This document shows, in pieces, positions 48,319-58,543 of a stretch of 64,000 bases of DNA (the stretch's first letter is position 1; the number at the start of each line of letters is the position of its first letter). The position numbers were made by a program, and so were the translations under genes. The DNA lies in the NCBI RefSeq assembly GCF_001839655.2, contig NZ_CP056087.1:1612001-1676000 (forward strand), in the 5' to 3' direction. A model generated the notes under the pieces. The model saw only the letters and a list, made by a program, of their open reading frames with translations. It was not told the DNA's origin and made no database searches. The stretch comes from Pseudomonas argentinensis (GTDB taxonomy: Bacteria; Pseudomonadota; Gammaproteobacteria; Pseudomonadales; Pseudomonadaceae).

Positions 48319-49164
48319 ATGGATTTGAATGCTGAAATCGACCAGCTGATGCGTGAGTCCCAGACCTGGATCCCGCTGATCATGCAGTACGGCAGCCGCG
48401 TGCTGCTGGCGCTGGTCACCCTGTTGATCGGTTGGTGGTTCATCAACAAGCTCACCAACCAGGTCAGCAATCTGCTGGCGGCCCGCAAGGCCGACCCGGC
48501 GCTGCAGGGTTTCATCGGCAGCCTGGCCAACATCATTCTCAAGGTGCTGTTGGTGATCAGCGTCGCCTCGATGATCGGTGTGGAGACCACCTCGTTCATC
48601 GCCGCTATCGGTGCCGCCGGCCTGGCCATTGGCCTGGCCCTGCAGGGCAGCCTGGCGAACTTCGCGGGCGGGGTGCTGATCCTGCTGTTTCGCCCCTTCC
48701 GCATCGGTGACTGGATCGAAGCCCAGGGCGTGATGGGCACCGTGGACAGCATCCAGATCTTCCACACCGTGCTGCGCACCGGGGACAACAAGACCGTGGT
48801 GGTGCCCAACGGCAACCTCTCCAACGGCATCATCACCAACTACAACCGCCAGCCGACGCGCAAGGTGGTGTTCGACGTGGGCGTGGATTACGAGGCCGAC
48901 CTGCAGGGTGCCCGCGAGGTGCTGCTGGAGCTGGCCGATGATCCGCGGGTGTTGAAGGAGCCGGCGCCGGTGGTGGTGGTCAGCGCCCTGGGCGACAGCG
49001 CCATTACCGTTTCCCTGCGCCTGTGGGTGGAAACCCCGAACTACTGGGACGTGATGTTCATGCTCAACGAGCAGGCCCGTGACCGCCTGAAAACCCGGGG
49101 TATCGGTATTCCCTTCCCGCAGAGGGTGGTGCACGTGGTGCAGGACGCCGCCGTCGGCGCATGA
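48319..49164 (+). CDS. mscS: Small-conductance mechanosensitive channel MscS
   Basis: A 281-residue channel that opens on osmotic downshock. Three N-terminal transmembrane helices, with the pore-lining TM3 glycine/alanine pattern AAIGAAGLAIGLALQGSLANFAGG, are followed by the cytoplasmic beta domain (FRIGDWIEAQGVMGTVDSIQIFHTVL, VVVPNGNLSNGIITNY) and the C-terminal domain ending in FPQRVVHVV. The ATG giving MDLNAEIDQLM has a GGACAGGAG site; the longer upstream frame is not family-like. Confidence 0.95.
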   Translation: MDLNAEIDQLMRESQTWIPLIMQYGSRVLLALVTLLIGWWFINKLTNQVSNLLAARKADPALQGFIGSLANIILKVLLVISVASMIGVETTSFIAAIGAAGLAIGLALQGSLANFAGGVLILLFRPFRIGDWIEAQGVMGTVDSIQIFHTVLRTGDNKTVVVPNGNLSNGIITNYNRQPTRKVVFDVGVDYEADLQGAREVLLELADDPRVLKEPAPVVVVSALGDSAITVSLRLWVETPNYWDVMFMLNEQARDRLKTRGIGIPFPQRVVHVVQDAAVGA

Positions 49165-49176
49165 CCCCGCGACAGG

Positions 49177-49197
49177 GGCCGGCCGCAATGGCCGGCC
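49177..49197. terminator. Hairpin between convergent mscS and ampG
   Basis: GGCCGGC (49177-49183) and GCCGGCC (49191-49197) form a stem between the two stop codons. There is only a short T-run on the plus strand, so termination efficiency is uncertain. Confidence 0.5.
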
Positions 49198-49198
49198 T

Positions 49199-50713
49199 TC
49201 AGGCCGTGCTCGCGCGGCTCTGCTGGCGCCACTGCACCAGGATCAGCAGCAGCGTCGGCACGCCCATCAGCGCGGTGATCAGGAAGAAATCCGCATAGCC
49301 GAACTTCTCCACCAGCACCCCCGAATAACCGCCGATCAGCCGTGGCAGCAGCAGCATGATGGAGCTCAGCAGCGCGTACTGGGTGGCCGAGAATTTCAGG
49401 TTGGTCAGGCTTGACAGGTAGGCCACGAAGGCCGCGGTCGCCAACCCTGAGCTGAAGTTGTCGGCAGAGATGGTGAAGACCAGCATCTGCAGGTTGGCGC
49501 CCATGCCTGACAGCATCATGAACAGGAGGTTGGTGGCCGCCGACGCCGCGCCGCCGATGAACAGGATCGGCAAGATGCCGAAGCGCACGATCAGCAGCCC
49601 ACCGGCACCGGCACCGACCAGGGTCATGATCAGGCCGAACAGTTTGCTGACGCTGGCGATCTGGTCCTTGGTGAAGCCCTGGTCGATGTAGAACACGTTG
49701 GCCATCACGCCCATCACCGTATCGGACATGCGATAGGTAGCGATCAGCCCCAGCAACAGGAAGGCCTGCCAGCGGTAGCGCAGGATGAAGTCGTTGACCG
49801 GGGTGAGCACCGGCGCCAGGCCGCGGCGCCCCATCGATGACAGGCACAGGGTGGTGAGGATGGTGTAGAGGATGGCGCGCAGGAAGGCGCGGTCCTCGAG
49901 CAGCAGGTCGAGCAACGTGGCTTCGCCGGTCACCAGGCTGGGAAAATCGGTGTTGTACAGCTGGGTGAACATCGCCGGCACCGACACCAGCAGCACGATC
50001 AGCACCAGTACCGAGGCGATCTGGTGGCTGAAGCCGTACTTGGCGGCGGCCAGCTGGGTTCGCAGGGAAACCGGCGGCTCCTTCATCCACAGGCTGGTCA
50101 ACAGGCCCGGCAGCATCAACAGGGCGAACAGCAGGTAGGTACCGGCCCAGGCGGCGTGCTGGTAGAGCAGGGTGGTCGAGCCCAGGCCCTCGGCAACGTA
50201 CAGTGCGCCGGCGGTGGCCAGCAGCGCGGCGACCCGGTAGCCGGCCATGTAACTGGCGGCCAGGGCGGCCTGGCGGGTGTCGTCGACAATCTCCAGGCGG
50301 TAGGCATCGACGGCGATGTCCTGGGTCGCCGAGGCGAAGGCCACCAGCACGGCCAGGGCGATCAGCCAGGTCAGGTGGGTGTGCGGATCGCACAGCGCCA
50401 TGCCGGCCAGGCCGATGGCGATCAGAATCTGCGACAGCACCAGCCAGGAGCGCCGTCTGCCGAGCTTGCCGAGCAACGGCAGGCGCCATTGGTCGAGCAG
50501 GGGCGACCACACCCACTTGAAGGCGTAGGCCAGGCCGATCAGGCTGGCGAAGCCGATGGTTTCCCGCGCTACGCCCGCTTCGCGCAGCCACACCGACAGG
50601 GTCGAGAACACCAACATGTAAGGCAGGCCGGCGGCGAACCCTAGCACCAGAAGAACCAGTGTCGAGGGGCTGGAGTAGGCGGCGATCGCGTCGCGCCAGC
50701 TTTTACGATGCAT
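49199..50713 (-). CDS. ampG: Muropeptide permease AmpG
   Basis: A 504-residue MFS permease importing GlcNAc-anhydroMurNAc peptides for wall recycling and, in many bacteria, ampC induction. About 12-14 hydrophobic segments are visible. N-terminal [30 protein letters not shown] and ASATQDIAVDAYRLEIVDD are typical. It is shorter than the P. aeruginosa protein as I remember it and nearer E. coli AmpG in length. It complements the precursor-synthesis genes of the dcw cluster. Confidence 0.92.
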   Translation of the reverse strand: MHRKSWRDAIAAYSSPSTLVLLVLGFAAGLPYMLVFSTLSVWLREAGVARETIGFASLIGLAYAFKWVWSPLLDQWRLPLLGKLGRRRSWLVLSQILIAIGLAGMALCDPHTHLTWLIALAVLVAFASATQDIAVDAYRLEIVDDTRQAALAASYMAGYRVAALLATAGALYVAEGLGSTTLLYQHAAWAGTYLLFALLMLPGLLTSLWMKEPPVSLRTQLAAAKYGFSHQIASVLVLIVLLVSVPAMFTQLYNTDFPSLVTGEATLLDLLLEDRAFLRAILYTILTTLCLSSMGRRGLAPVLTPVNDFILRYRWQAFLLLGLIATYRMSDTVMGVMANVFYIDQGFTKDQIASVSKLFGLIMTLVGAGAGGLLIVRFGILPILFIGGAASAATNLLFMMLSGMGANLQMLVFTISADNFSSGLATAAFVAYLSSLTNLKFSATQYALLSSIMLLLPRLIGGYSGVLVEKFGYADFFLITALMGVPTLLLILVQWRQQSRASTA

Positions 50714-50813
50714 TGAAGGGAGTCGGCCTGGAGGGAGAAAGCATGAACAAGGGGCGCACTCTAGGGGCTAGGGTCAGGTCAGTGCAAGCCGGTTGCGCCT
50801 GGCGCGTCGAGTC

Positions 50814-51182
50814 TCATGCCTCGTGCTCCAGGGGCCGCCAGCCGTGACGTCGGATATCCACCCGACCATTGTGGGATAGCACCCCTTCGACGCGCAATCG
50901 GGCACGTTGTTCAACCCCGCTTGGCGAGTCGGCCGCCAGGCTCAGCCGGCCGCCAGCGGCGACCACGCGATGCCAGGGCAGGGCGGTGCCATCGGGCAGT
51001 TGGCCGAGGGTGCGGCCGACCCAGCGCGCCGCGCGCGCCAGGCCCGCCAGCGCGGCCAGCTCGCCATAGGTGATCACCTTGCCGGGCGGCACCTGGGCCA
51101 GCGCCAGGTACAGCGCATCACGGCGGGCCTGTTGGTCGCCGTCGGCCGGCGGCGCGCTGTAATCGTTTTGTCGTGTCGGCAT
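50814..51182 (-). CDS. Alkyltransferase-like protein (ATL, Cys-less MGMT homologue)
   Basis: A 122-residue protein with only the C-terminal DNA-binding half of O6-methylguanine methyltransferases. The PCHR active site is replaced by PWHR (Trp70). VPPGKVITYGELAALAG (winged helix) is intact. ATL proteins cannot transfer alkyl groups but bind O6-alkylguanine and flag it for nucleotide-excision repair. About 100 bases separate it from the ampG start downstream on the same strand. Confidence 0.9.
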   Translation of the reverse strand: MPTRQNDYSAPPADGDQQARRDALYLALAQVPPGKVITYGELAALAGLARAARWVGRTLGQLPDGTALPWHRVVAAGGRLSLAADSPSGVEQRARLRVEGVLSHNGRVDIRRHGWRPLEHEA

Positions 51183-51208
51183 GGAAGGCTCCTCGCTCCG
51201 CTCGGTTA

Positions 51209-51349
51209 GCAGGCCGTTGAAAAACTACCTACGTTGCCGGCGCGTCGTTAAAAACAGCCTCAAATGCTCATGTACACCTCGTACACTCCGCTTTTTCGGC
51301 TGTTTTTGCCTCGCGCCGGTGGCCTCGCCGACGTTTTGCAACGGCCTGC
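51209..51349. repeat. 141-bp palindromic repeat element B
   Basis: GCAGGCCGTTG (51209-51219) and CAACGGCCTGC (51339-51349) are perfect inverted ends. Inside, AAAAACAGCC (51250-51259) pairs with GGCTGTTTTT (51298-51307). The centre, TGCTCATGTACACCTCGTAC followed by ACTCCGC, is the same core as element A at 37.9 kb, and the total length is identical (141 bp), although the outer arms differ. It lies between divergent genes, upstream of the alkyltransferase-like gene. Confidence 0.65.
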
Positions 51350-51456
51350 CAGGGCCTCGATGAACTAGAAGCATTTCCGTCGGTCATTTCTTGCTCAAAT
51401 ATCGGGTATGCGGATAATGCCCGATTTACCGCGAACCGGAGCGACAGCATCCGCTT

Positions 51457-52461
51457 ATGTTTACTCGTACCTTGTTGTGCCTGGGCCTCAGCGTAGCCAC
51501 CACACCGCTGCTGGCCGATACCGTATGGATGAAGAACGGCGACCGCCTGACCGGAACCATCAAGGTTCTCGACGGGGGCAAGCTGCTGCTGGAAACCGAT
51601 TACGGTGGTTCCATTCCGCTGGACTGGAAAAAGATCGCCACCCTCGACAGCGAACAGGAGTTGCTGGTCAAGGAGGACGAAATCACCGGTGAGCGTGCCA
51701 AGTCGCTGCAGGCTGCCGATTCCGGCAAGGTGACCCTCGCCAATGGCGATGCACCGAAGACCGTCGAGCTGGCCAGCATCAAGCAGATCATGAAGCCCAA
51801 GCCCTTCGTCGAAGACTTCATGTGGAAAGGCAACGTCGACGTGGCCATGGACTACAAGCGTGCCGAGAGCGACACCGACGACTACGATGTCGACCTCAAG
51901 ACCCAGGCCCGCCATGGCAAGTGGCGTCACAATGCGACGGTCGATTACAACCGCGAACTGCGCAACGACGTGGTCAGCACCGATAACTGGGGCACCGAAT
52001 ATGCCCTGGACCGCTTCCTCGACGAACAGTGGTTCTGGCAGGGGCGCTTCGAATACAAGCGCGACCAGATCGAGGATCTCGAGCGGCAGCGTACGGTGGG
52101 TACCGGTCCGGGTTACCAGTTCTGGGACAACGAGCTGGGGGCGTTTTCGGTGGCCGGTCTGCTCAACCGTTCCGACTATGAGTACGCCAACGGCGAGAAG
52201 GACAACTTCTACGCCATCAGTATGCGTTGGGACTACAACCGTTACCTGATCGGCAAGACCTTCGAACTGTTCAGTACCGGCGAGGTGGGCAAGCCGCTGG
52301 CCAGTGCCGCCGACTACTCGCTGGATGCCGAAGTGGGCCTGCGCTACAAGGTCACCGACTGGGCCTCGTTGAACATGAAGGCGTCCAAGGATCAGGTCAG
52401 TGGTTCGGAAGGCGACAAGGACGAAACCCGATACACCATCGGCTTCGGGGTGGGTTGGTAA
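51457..52461 (+). CDS. DUF481 outer-membrane beta-barrel protein (YdiY-like)
   Basis: A 334-residue exported protein. A signal peptide (LCLGLSVATTPLLADTVWM, cleavage likely after LLA) is followed by a small soluble domain (MKNGDRLTGTIKVLDGGKLLLETDYGGSIPLDW), then alternating aromatic beta strands ending in a C-terminal Trp (YTIGFGVGW), the pattern for BAM-dependent barrel insertion. DUF481 proteins include salt-induced E. coli YdiY. Function unknown. Confidence 0.85.
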   Translation: MFTRTLLCLGLSVATTPLLADTVWMKNGDRLTGTIKVLDGGKLLLETDYGGSIPLDWKKIATLDSEQELLVKEDEITGERAKSLQAADSGKVTLANGDAPKTVELASIKQIMKPKPFVEDFMWKGNVDVAMDYKRAESDTDDYDVDLKTQARHGKWRHNATVDYNRELRNDVVSTDNWGTEYALDRFLDEQWFWQGRFEYKRDQIEDLERQRTVGTGPGYQFWDNELGAFSVAGLLNRSDYEYANGEKDNFYAISMRWDYNRYLIGKTFELFSTGEVGKPLASAADYSLDAEVGLRYKVTDWASLNMKASKDQVSGSEGDKDETRYTIGFGVGW

Positions 52462-52482
52462 CCCGGTTCGCTGCAACGCTGA

Positions 52483-52510
52483 AAGCCCCGCCCGCTTGCG
52501 GGGCTTTTTT
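52483..52510 (+). terminator. Rho-independent terminator after the DUF481 gene
   Basis: A perfect 9-bp stem AAGCCCCGC (52483-52491) with GCGGGGCTT (52498-52506) and a following T-run. Confidence 0.93.
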
Positions 52511-52543
52511 ATGGTCCTACGCACGGTTTGAGGAAAGTGTGGG

Positions 52544-53318
52544 TTGATACCGGACTGGCAAGTTTGTGTGCGTATCACTTACTGGCTTAGCACTATCCAT
52601 TACCGCGTGTACTGAACCTTTGTGTTGCGCCCCTTACGGGCGCCACACCTTGATTCGCTTCGCTCACCCTTCGGGCCAGCCTGCGGCTGTTACTGCGCTT
52701 CGCTACGTTTCTCTGCTTGCCCAAGAAAGGTGTGCCAAAGAAGGGCACCCCGACATCCGGGTTTCGCTGCGCGAAACTTGATTCGCTTTGCTCACCCTAC
52801 GGGCCAGCCTTTCGGCTGTTACTCCGCTTCGCTGCGTTTCCTCGCTCCGGCGCCGCTCCGGGGGCCGGCTTACATGGGCCATCCCTGGCCCATTAAGCGG
52901 GACCGCCATCGGTATTTCGCCGCATCCATGCGGCTCGCTCCCCTACGCGCCACCTCGGCGTTTGTTTTTGCTTTTGCTCTCGAGTTGCGATCGAACAGGC
53001 GACGCCCAAGTCCCCTTCAGGAGGCCGAGTGGAATCACCGTGAAGGGGTTGAGCGACATGGATGTCGCGAGAGCCGCGATGGCCGGGGCCGCCTAGGCAG
53101 GGATGGCCCTTCGCGGCGTGCCCTTGGAGCGGTGATGGAAGGAGGGAACCCCGGCGCAGCCGGGGCCGTATGTAGGGGTGTGTTTCTTTGCTTACTTTCT
53201 TTGCACAAGCAAAGAAAGTGAGTCGCCCGTAAGGGGCGAAACCCATAGACCAGGCGACGAACCAATGGCGAGCGCCAAGCAATCGGCAACTAACGCTTTA
53301 TTGCCAGTCCGGTGTCAA
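52544..53318. repeat. 775-bp non-coding inverted-duplication element
   Basis: The outer ends TTGATACCGGACTGGCAA (52544-52561) and its near-perfect inverse (53301-53318) match at 17 of 18 positions. A second, perfect 15-bp inverted pair lies inside (CGCCCCTTACGGGCG, 52628-52642, with 53224-53238). The left half also contains a 67-bp direct repeat (52650-52716 and 52778-52845, about 85 percent alike). Each half carries a copy, in opposite orientation, of a unit with CCCATCCCTGGCCC-like and GCATCCATGCGGCTC-like words that I recognise as a widespread pseudomonad intergenic repeat. Open frames here are probably not genes. Confidence 0.6.
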
Positions 53319-53379
53319 GCCTATCCCCCCGCGAAAATGCGAAGAACCTTTTTATGGGCGGCCGTCCATGGCCGGCGTG

Positions 53380-54138
53380 CTACAGGCGTACGCCTCCGTC
53401 GAGCTCGAGAATGCGCCCGGTGAAATACTCGTTCTCCAGCAGAAAGGCGATGGCGTGGGCGATCTCCTCTGGTTTGCCAAGGCGCTTGAGCGGAATCACC
53501 TCGGCCATGCGCTGCAGCGCCTCGGGCTTCATGCTGGCGACCATCTCGGTCTCGATGAAGCCCGGTGCCACGCCCGCCACGCGGATGCCGTAGCGCGCCA
53601 GCTCGCGAGCCCAGACCACGGTATCGGCAGCCACCGCGGCCTTGGCGGCCGAATAGTTGGCCTGGCCGATATTGCCGGCCCGCGACACCGAGGAAATATT
53701 GATGATCGCCCCCTCGTTCTGCAGCTCGATCATCTTCGCCGCCACCTCCCGGGTGCACAGGAACACGCCGGTCAGGTTGACGTCGATCACCGATTGCCAC
53801 TGGGCCAGGCTCATCTTGCTCATCTCGCCGTCCTTGACCTTGATGGTCAGGCCGTCGCGCAGGATGCCGGCGTTGTTGACCAAGCCGTTGATCGAGCCGA
53901 AGTCCTCGGCGATCTGCGTGATGGTCTGGGCGACCTGTTCTTCGCTGGCCACGTTGCACAGGTAGGTGCGTGCCTGCACCCCGAGCGCCCGGCAGGCCGC
54001 CGCGGTTTCATCGAGTTTTTCCTGGTTGAGGTCGACCAGCGCCAGGCGCATACGACGCTTGGCGAGATACTCGGCCATGGCGCGACCGAGCCCCTGGCCG
54101 CCGCCGGTGATGATGATGACTTTGTCTTCGAGTTGCAT
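53380..54138 (-). CDS. Short-chain dehydrogenase/reductase (FabG-like)
   Basis: A 252-residue SDR oxidoreductase. The NAD(P) loop [14 protein letters not shown], the NNAG motif ([11 protein letters not shown]) and the catalytic residues in [24 protein letters not shown] (Ser, Tyr, Lys) are intact, as is the C-terminal [14 protein letters not shown]. It resembles 3-ketoacyl-ACP reductases, but the real substrate is unknown since no fatty-acid genes are nearby. Asp in [11 protein letters not shown] suggests NAD(H) preference (inference). Confidence 0.88.
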   Translation of the reverse strand: MQLEDKVIIITGGGQGLGRAMAEYLAKRRMRLALVDLNQEKLDETAAACRALGVQARTYLCNVASEEQVAQTITQIAEDFGSINGLVNNAGILRDGLTIKVKDGEMSKMSLAQWQSVIDVNLTGVFLCTREVAAKMIELQNEGAIINISSVSRAGNIGQANYSAAKAAVAADTVVWARELARYGIRVAGVAPGFIETEMVASMKPEALQRMAEVIPLKRLGKPEEIAHAIAFLLENEYFTGRILELDGGVRL

Positions 54139-54448
54139 GCCAATTCCCTTGTTTTGAGAGTCGAACGGGTCATGCCGGTGCGATACAACCGCGCTGCCGC
54201 TGCGCACTCGCGCCGGTCGATTGCCATGACGTACAGGCAGCAGCATAGAGCGCGAGGTGGGCCTGGCACCAGCGTTACACCGGTAAGCCTCAACATCCTG
54301 TAACAGCGTGGCTAGCTTGCCCGAGGCCTCGCGTCGGCTGGCGTTGAACGCGCCACTGGCGGGCGAAGTCCAAGCTTCAGCTTGAATTAAGCGCAACACC
54401 CCATATTTCTCTCCTACTGGAAGGTGTTCTTCCGTCAAGGAAACCGCG

Positions 54449-54907
54449 ATGCGCATTTTCATGTTGTTGTTCCTACTGTTCCCGATCCTCGAGCTGGCCG
54501 TGCTGATCTCCGTGGGCAGCGCCATCGGTGTGCTGCCGACCATTGCCCTGGTGATCCTCACCTCGATTTTCGGTGGCCTGATGCTGCGCATTGCCGGGAT
54601 CACCACCGCCTGGCGTGCCCGCGAGCGCCTGGCCCGCGGCGAAATGCCGGATCAGGAAGTGCTGCAGGGGCTGATGATGGCGGTCGGCGGCGGCCTGCTG
54701 CTGCTGCCGGGTTTCATCAGCGACGTCATCGGCATTCTCTGCCTGCTGCCGTTCACCCGGCGCTGGCTGGTCGAGCGCGTGCGCCAGCGCGCTGCCGAGC
54801 AGGCCGCGCGGCAGCGGGCCTTCGCCGATGACCTGGCGGCTCGCAACGGCCAGCCCGGCGCCCACAAGCCGAACGTGCTGGAAGGCGAGTACGAGCGCCG
54901 CGAGTAA
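54449..54907 (+). CDS. fxsA: FxsA family membrane protein
   Basis: A 152-residue inner-membrane protein. Three to four hydrophobic helices occupy the first 110 residues ([69 protein letters not shown]), and a charged cytoplasmic tail follows. FxsA in E. coli lessens exclusion of phage T7 by the F plasmid. Its place directly before groESL is conserved in many gammaproteobacteria. Confidence 0.93.
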   Translation: MRIFMLLFLLFPILELAVLISVGSAIGVLPTIALVILTSIFGGLMLRIAGITTAWRARERLARGEMPDQEVLQGLMMAVGGGLLLLPGFISDVIGILCLLPFTRRWLVERVRQRAAEQAARQRAFADDLAARNGQPGAHKPNVLEGEYERRE

Positions 54908-54922
54908 TCACCCAAACAGCCG

Positions 54923-54966
54923 CCCACAGCCCCGGCCAGAGCGATCTGGCCGGGGCTGTGGGTTTT
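54923..54966 (+). terminator. Rho-independent terminator after fxsA
   Basis: An 18-bp perfect stem (54923-54940 with 54945-54962, beginning CCCACAGCCCCGGCC) has a GCGA tetraloop and TTTT. It insulates groESL from fxsA. Confidence 0.95.
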
Positions 54967-55017
54967 CAGGCGGGCCGATTCGCTGAACCTCGCTCGTAAA
55001 AAATTTACCGCCTCGCC

Positions 55018-55045
55018 CTTGAATTGCTATTGGTCGCCCTTATGT
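55018..55045 (+). promoter_or_regulatory. Sigma32 (RpoH) heat-shock promoter of groESL
   Basis: CTTGAA (55018-55023), a 13-base spacer, and CCCTTATGT (55037-55045) agree with the sigma32 consensus (CTTGAA, then CCCCATNT). It is 130 bases before groES. No CIRCE inverted repeat was seen, so HrcA control is not indicated. Confidence 0.85.
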
Positions 55046-55174
55046 AGCGGTCACCGCAAGGTTTTTCAGCGTCCAGGCGCTGAAACAAATTTCGGCGTTA
55101 CGTGTACTGCGCAGCGCCATGATCCTGCCGGTAAAAGCACCGGTAATTTCAACAACTATTGGGAGAGATCGACA

Positions 55175-55468
55175 ATGAAGCTTCGTCCTTTGCATGACCG
55201 CGTCGTGATCCGTCGCAGCGAAGAAGAAACCAAAACCGCTGGCGGTATCGTGCTGCCGGGCTCGGCTGCCGAGAAGCCGAATCAGGGCGAAATCGTTGCC
55301 GTGGGTACTGGCCGTGTTCTGGACAGCGGTGAAGTCCGTGCCCTGGCCGTCAAGGTCGGTGACAAGGTGGTGTTCGGCCCATATTCGGGCAGCAACACCG
55401 TCAAGGTCGACGGCGAAGACCTGCTGGTGATGAGCGAGAACGAAATCCTCGCCGTCGTCGAAGCCTGA
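55175..55468 (+). CDS. groES: Co-chaperonin GroES
   Basis: The 97-residue lid of the GroEL folding chamber, full length. [44 protein letters not shown] is canonical and contains the mobile loop ([14 protein letters not shown]) that contacts GroEL. A GGGAGAG site precedes the ATG; a longer upstream frame starts within the promoter and was rejected. 48 bases separate it from groEL. Confidence 0.98.
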   Translation: MKLRPLHDRVVIRRSEEETKTAGGIVLPGSAAEKPNQGEIVAVGTGRVLDSGEVRALAVKVGDKVVFGPYSGSNTVKVDGEDLLVMSENEILAVVEA

Positions 55469-55504
55469 TCGCCCGCGAATTTCCGTTTAATCGTCAAGAA
55501 TTGA

Positions 55505-57157
<1,653 letters not shown>

Positions 57158-57185
57158 GCCGACCGGCACCCTGAGCTGCACCGAG

Positions 57186-57213
57186 AACCCCGCGCCCTGG
57201 CGCGGGGTTTTTT
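57186..57213 (+). terminator. Rho-independent terminator after groEL
   Basis: A perfect 9-bp stem AACCCCGCG (57186-57194) with CGCGGGGTT (57201-57209), followed by a T-run. Confidence 0.95.
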
Positions 57214-57357
57214 ATTGCCTGTGTCATTCAGGCCTGAATGTTCGCCGGGGCTCAGCTCGGCGGGCTTCAGGCGATCCGTGCAGGCAACGTGACAGCTGTC
57301 GGCGCAAAGGGTTTTGACCGTTCGTCTTGTCGTAATCTGTTTCGGGTAATCGTGATC

Positions 57358-57385
57358 TAGTGTTAGCGGACGGTTGGTAACACTA
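57358..57385 (+). promoter_or_regulatory. 8-bp inverted repeat just before the ribosome binding site of the small-protein gene
   Basis: TAGTGTTA (57358-57365) and TAACACTA (57378-57385) are perfectly inverted, 12 bases apart, and end two bases before the AAGAGG ribosome binding site. It could be a repressor operator or an mRNA hairpin controlling translation; the sequence does not decide. Confidence 0.45.
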
Positions 57386-57401
57386 TCAAGAGGTTGCGAT
57401 C

Positions 57402-57620
57402 ATGAGCTTAGGAGTAGCCAGAGGTTTGTTTCTCGTCGCGGCGCTAAGCGTCTCGGCATTGGCGGCGGCTTCCTGGTACGAGCCGGGCCCTGAAGTGATC
57501 AGTAGCAATGGCCGTAGCTACTGCCTGAGCCCCGCGCTCAAACCGCTGATGCCCGCAGCGGTGCAAGCGGACCAGAATCTGCTGCTGCTGGTAATGGGCT
57601 TGTCCCAGGGGCTGCGCTGA
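57402..57620 (+). CDS. Small exported or membrane-anchored protein (hypothetical)
   Basis: A 72-residue protein I do not recognise functionally. It has an N-terminal signal sequence or anchor (RGLFLVAALSVSALAAASW), then about 50 mostly polar residues with one Cys (SYCLSP) and a hydrophobic stretch LLLLVMGLS near the end. An AAGAGG ribosome binding site and an upstream inverted repeat support expression. A small gene after groEL is also present in other pseudomonads, from memory. Confidence 0.65.
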   Translation: MSLGVARGLFLVAALSVSALAAASWYEPGPEVISSNGRSYCLSPALKPLMPAAVQADQNLLLLVMGLSQGLR

Positions 57621-57711
57621 CGTGGCTGGCATACTGCCGCAACAGTGAATTTCTACCGCTGCGGCAAACTCCGATACCCTGAGCGAACATTCGACGCAGG
57701 GGAAGCAGCAG

Positions 57712-58542
57712 ATGTCCATTTACCGTGAGCGTGGCGAACGCCTTCGATCCTTGCACCAGCAGGGTGAATTGCTGGTGCTGCCCAACCCCTGGGATGCCGG
57801 GTCGGCGAAGATGCTCGCGGCGCTCGGTTTCCATGCCCTGGCCACCACCAGCGCCGGGCTGGCCTTTTCCCTGGGCCGCCGGGATGCCGAAGGCGCGGTA
57901 AGCCGTGACGAGGCACTGGCCAACGCCAGGGCAATCGTCGAGGCGACGGCGCTGCCGGTGGTTGCCGACCTGGAAAATGGCTACGGCGATACGCCCGAGG
58001 ACTGCGCCGCGACCGTGCGGCTGGCGGCGCAGGTCGGCCTGGTCGGCGGCTCCATCGAAGATGCTACCGGCCATGCTGATCAACCGATCTATGCCTTCGA
58101 ACTGGCAGTGCAGCGCATTCGCGCTTCGGTCGCGGCAGCCCAGGCGCTGGACATTCCCTTCACCCTGACCGCACGTGCGGAAAACTTCCTGCATGGCCGC
58201 GCCGATCTGGACGACACCATCCGCCGCCTGGTGGCCTATGCCGAAGCCGGCGCGGACGTGCTCTACGCGCCAGGGCTGACCACCCGTGAGCAGATCCTGG
58301 CGGTGGTCGAGGCCGTGGCGCCCAAGCCGGTCAACGTGCTGGTCGGCTCGCCGAGCCTGACGCTGTCGCTGGACGAGCTGGCGCAGCTGGGCGTCAAGCG
58401 CGTGAGCCTGGGTTCCAACCTGGCCCGCGTTGCCTATGGCGCCTTCCTGCAGGCGGCCACCGGGCTGGCCGAACGTGGCGACCTGAGCGGCGCCCGGCAG
58501 GCGCTGCCGTTCGACGCCATCAACGACCTGTTCAAGGGCTAG
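57712..58542 (+). CDS. Isocitrate lyase / PEP mutase family protein
   Basis: A 276-residue TIM-barrel enzyme of the ICL/PEPM superfamily, small type. LPNPWDAGSAKMLAALGFHALATTSAGLAFSLGR starts the barrel; VVADLENGYGDTPEDCAATV carries the metal-binding acids and GGSIEDATG follows. The cysteine motif (KKCGH) of true isocitrate lyases is absent, so a C-C or P-C lyase or mutase with another substrate is likelier (for example oxaloacetate or 2-methylisocitrate-like acids). It is one base from the next gene, suggesting an operon. Confidence 0.85.
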   Translation: MSIYRERGERLRSLHQQGELLVLPNPWDAGSAKMLAALGFHALATTSAGLAFSLGRRDAEGAVSRDEALANARAIVEATALPVVADLENGYGDTPEDCAATVRLAAQVGLVGGSIEDATGHADQPIYAFELAVQRIRASVAAAQALDIPFTLTARAENFLHGRADLDDTIRRLVAYAEAGADVLYAPGLTTREQILAVVEAVAPKPVNVLVGSPSLTLSLDELAQLGVKRVSLGSNLARVAYGAFLQAATGLAERGDLSGARQALPFDAINDLFKG

Positions 58543-58543
58543 C

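Noticed and set aside
52566..53289. Several open frames of 60-200 residues in the repeat after DUF481
   Set aside because: They lie inside a palindromic non-coding repeat, appear in overlapping frames on both strands and resemble spurious hypothetical proteins commonly called in this repeat.
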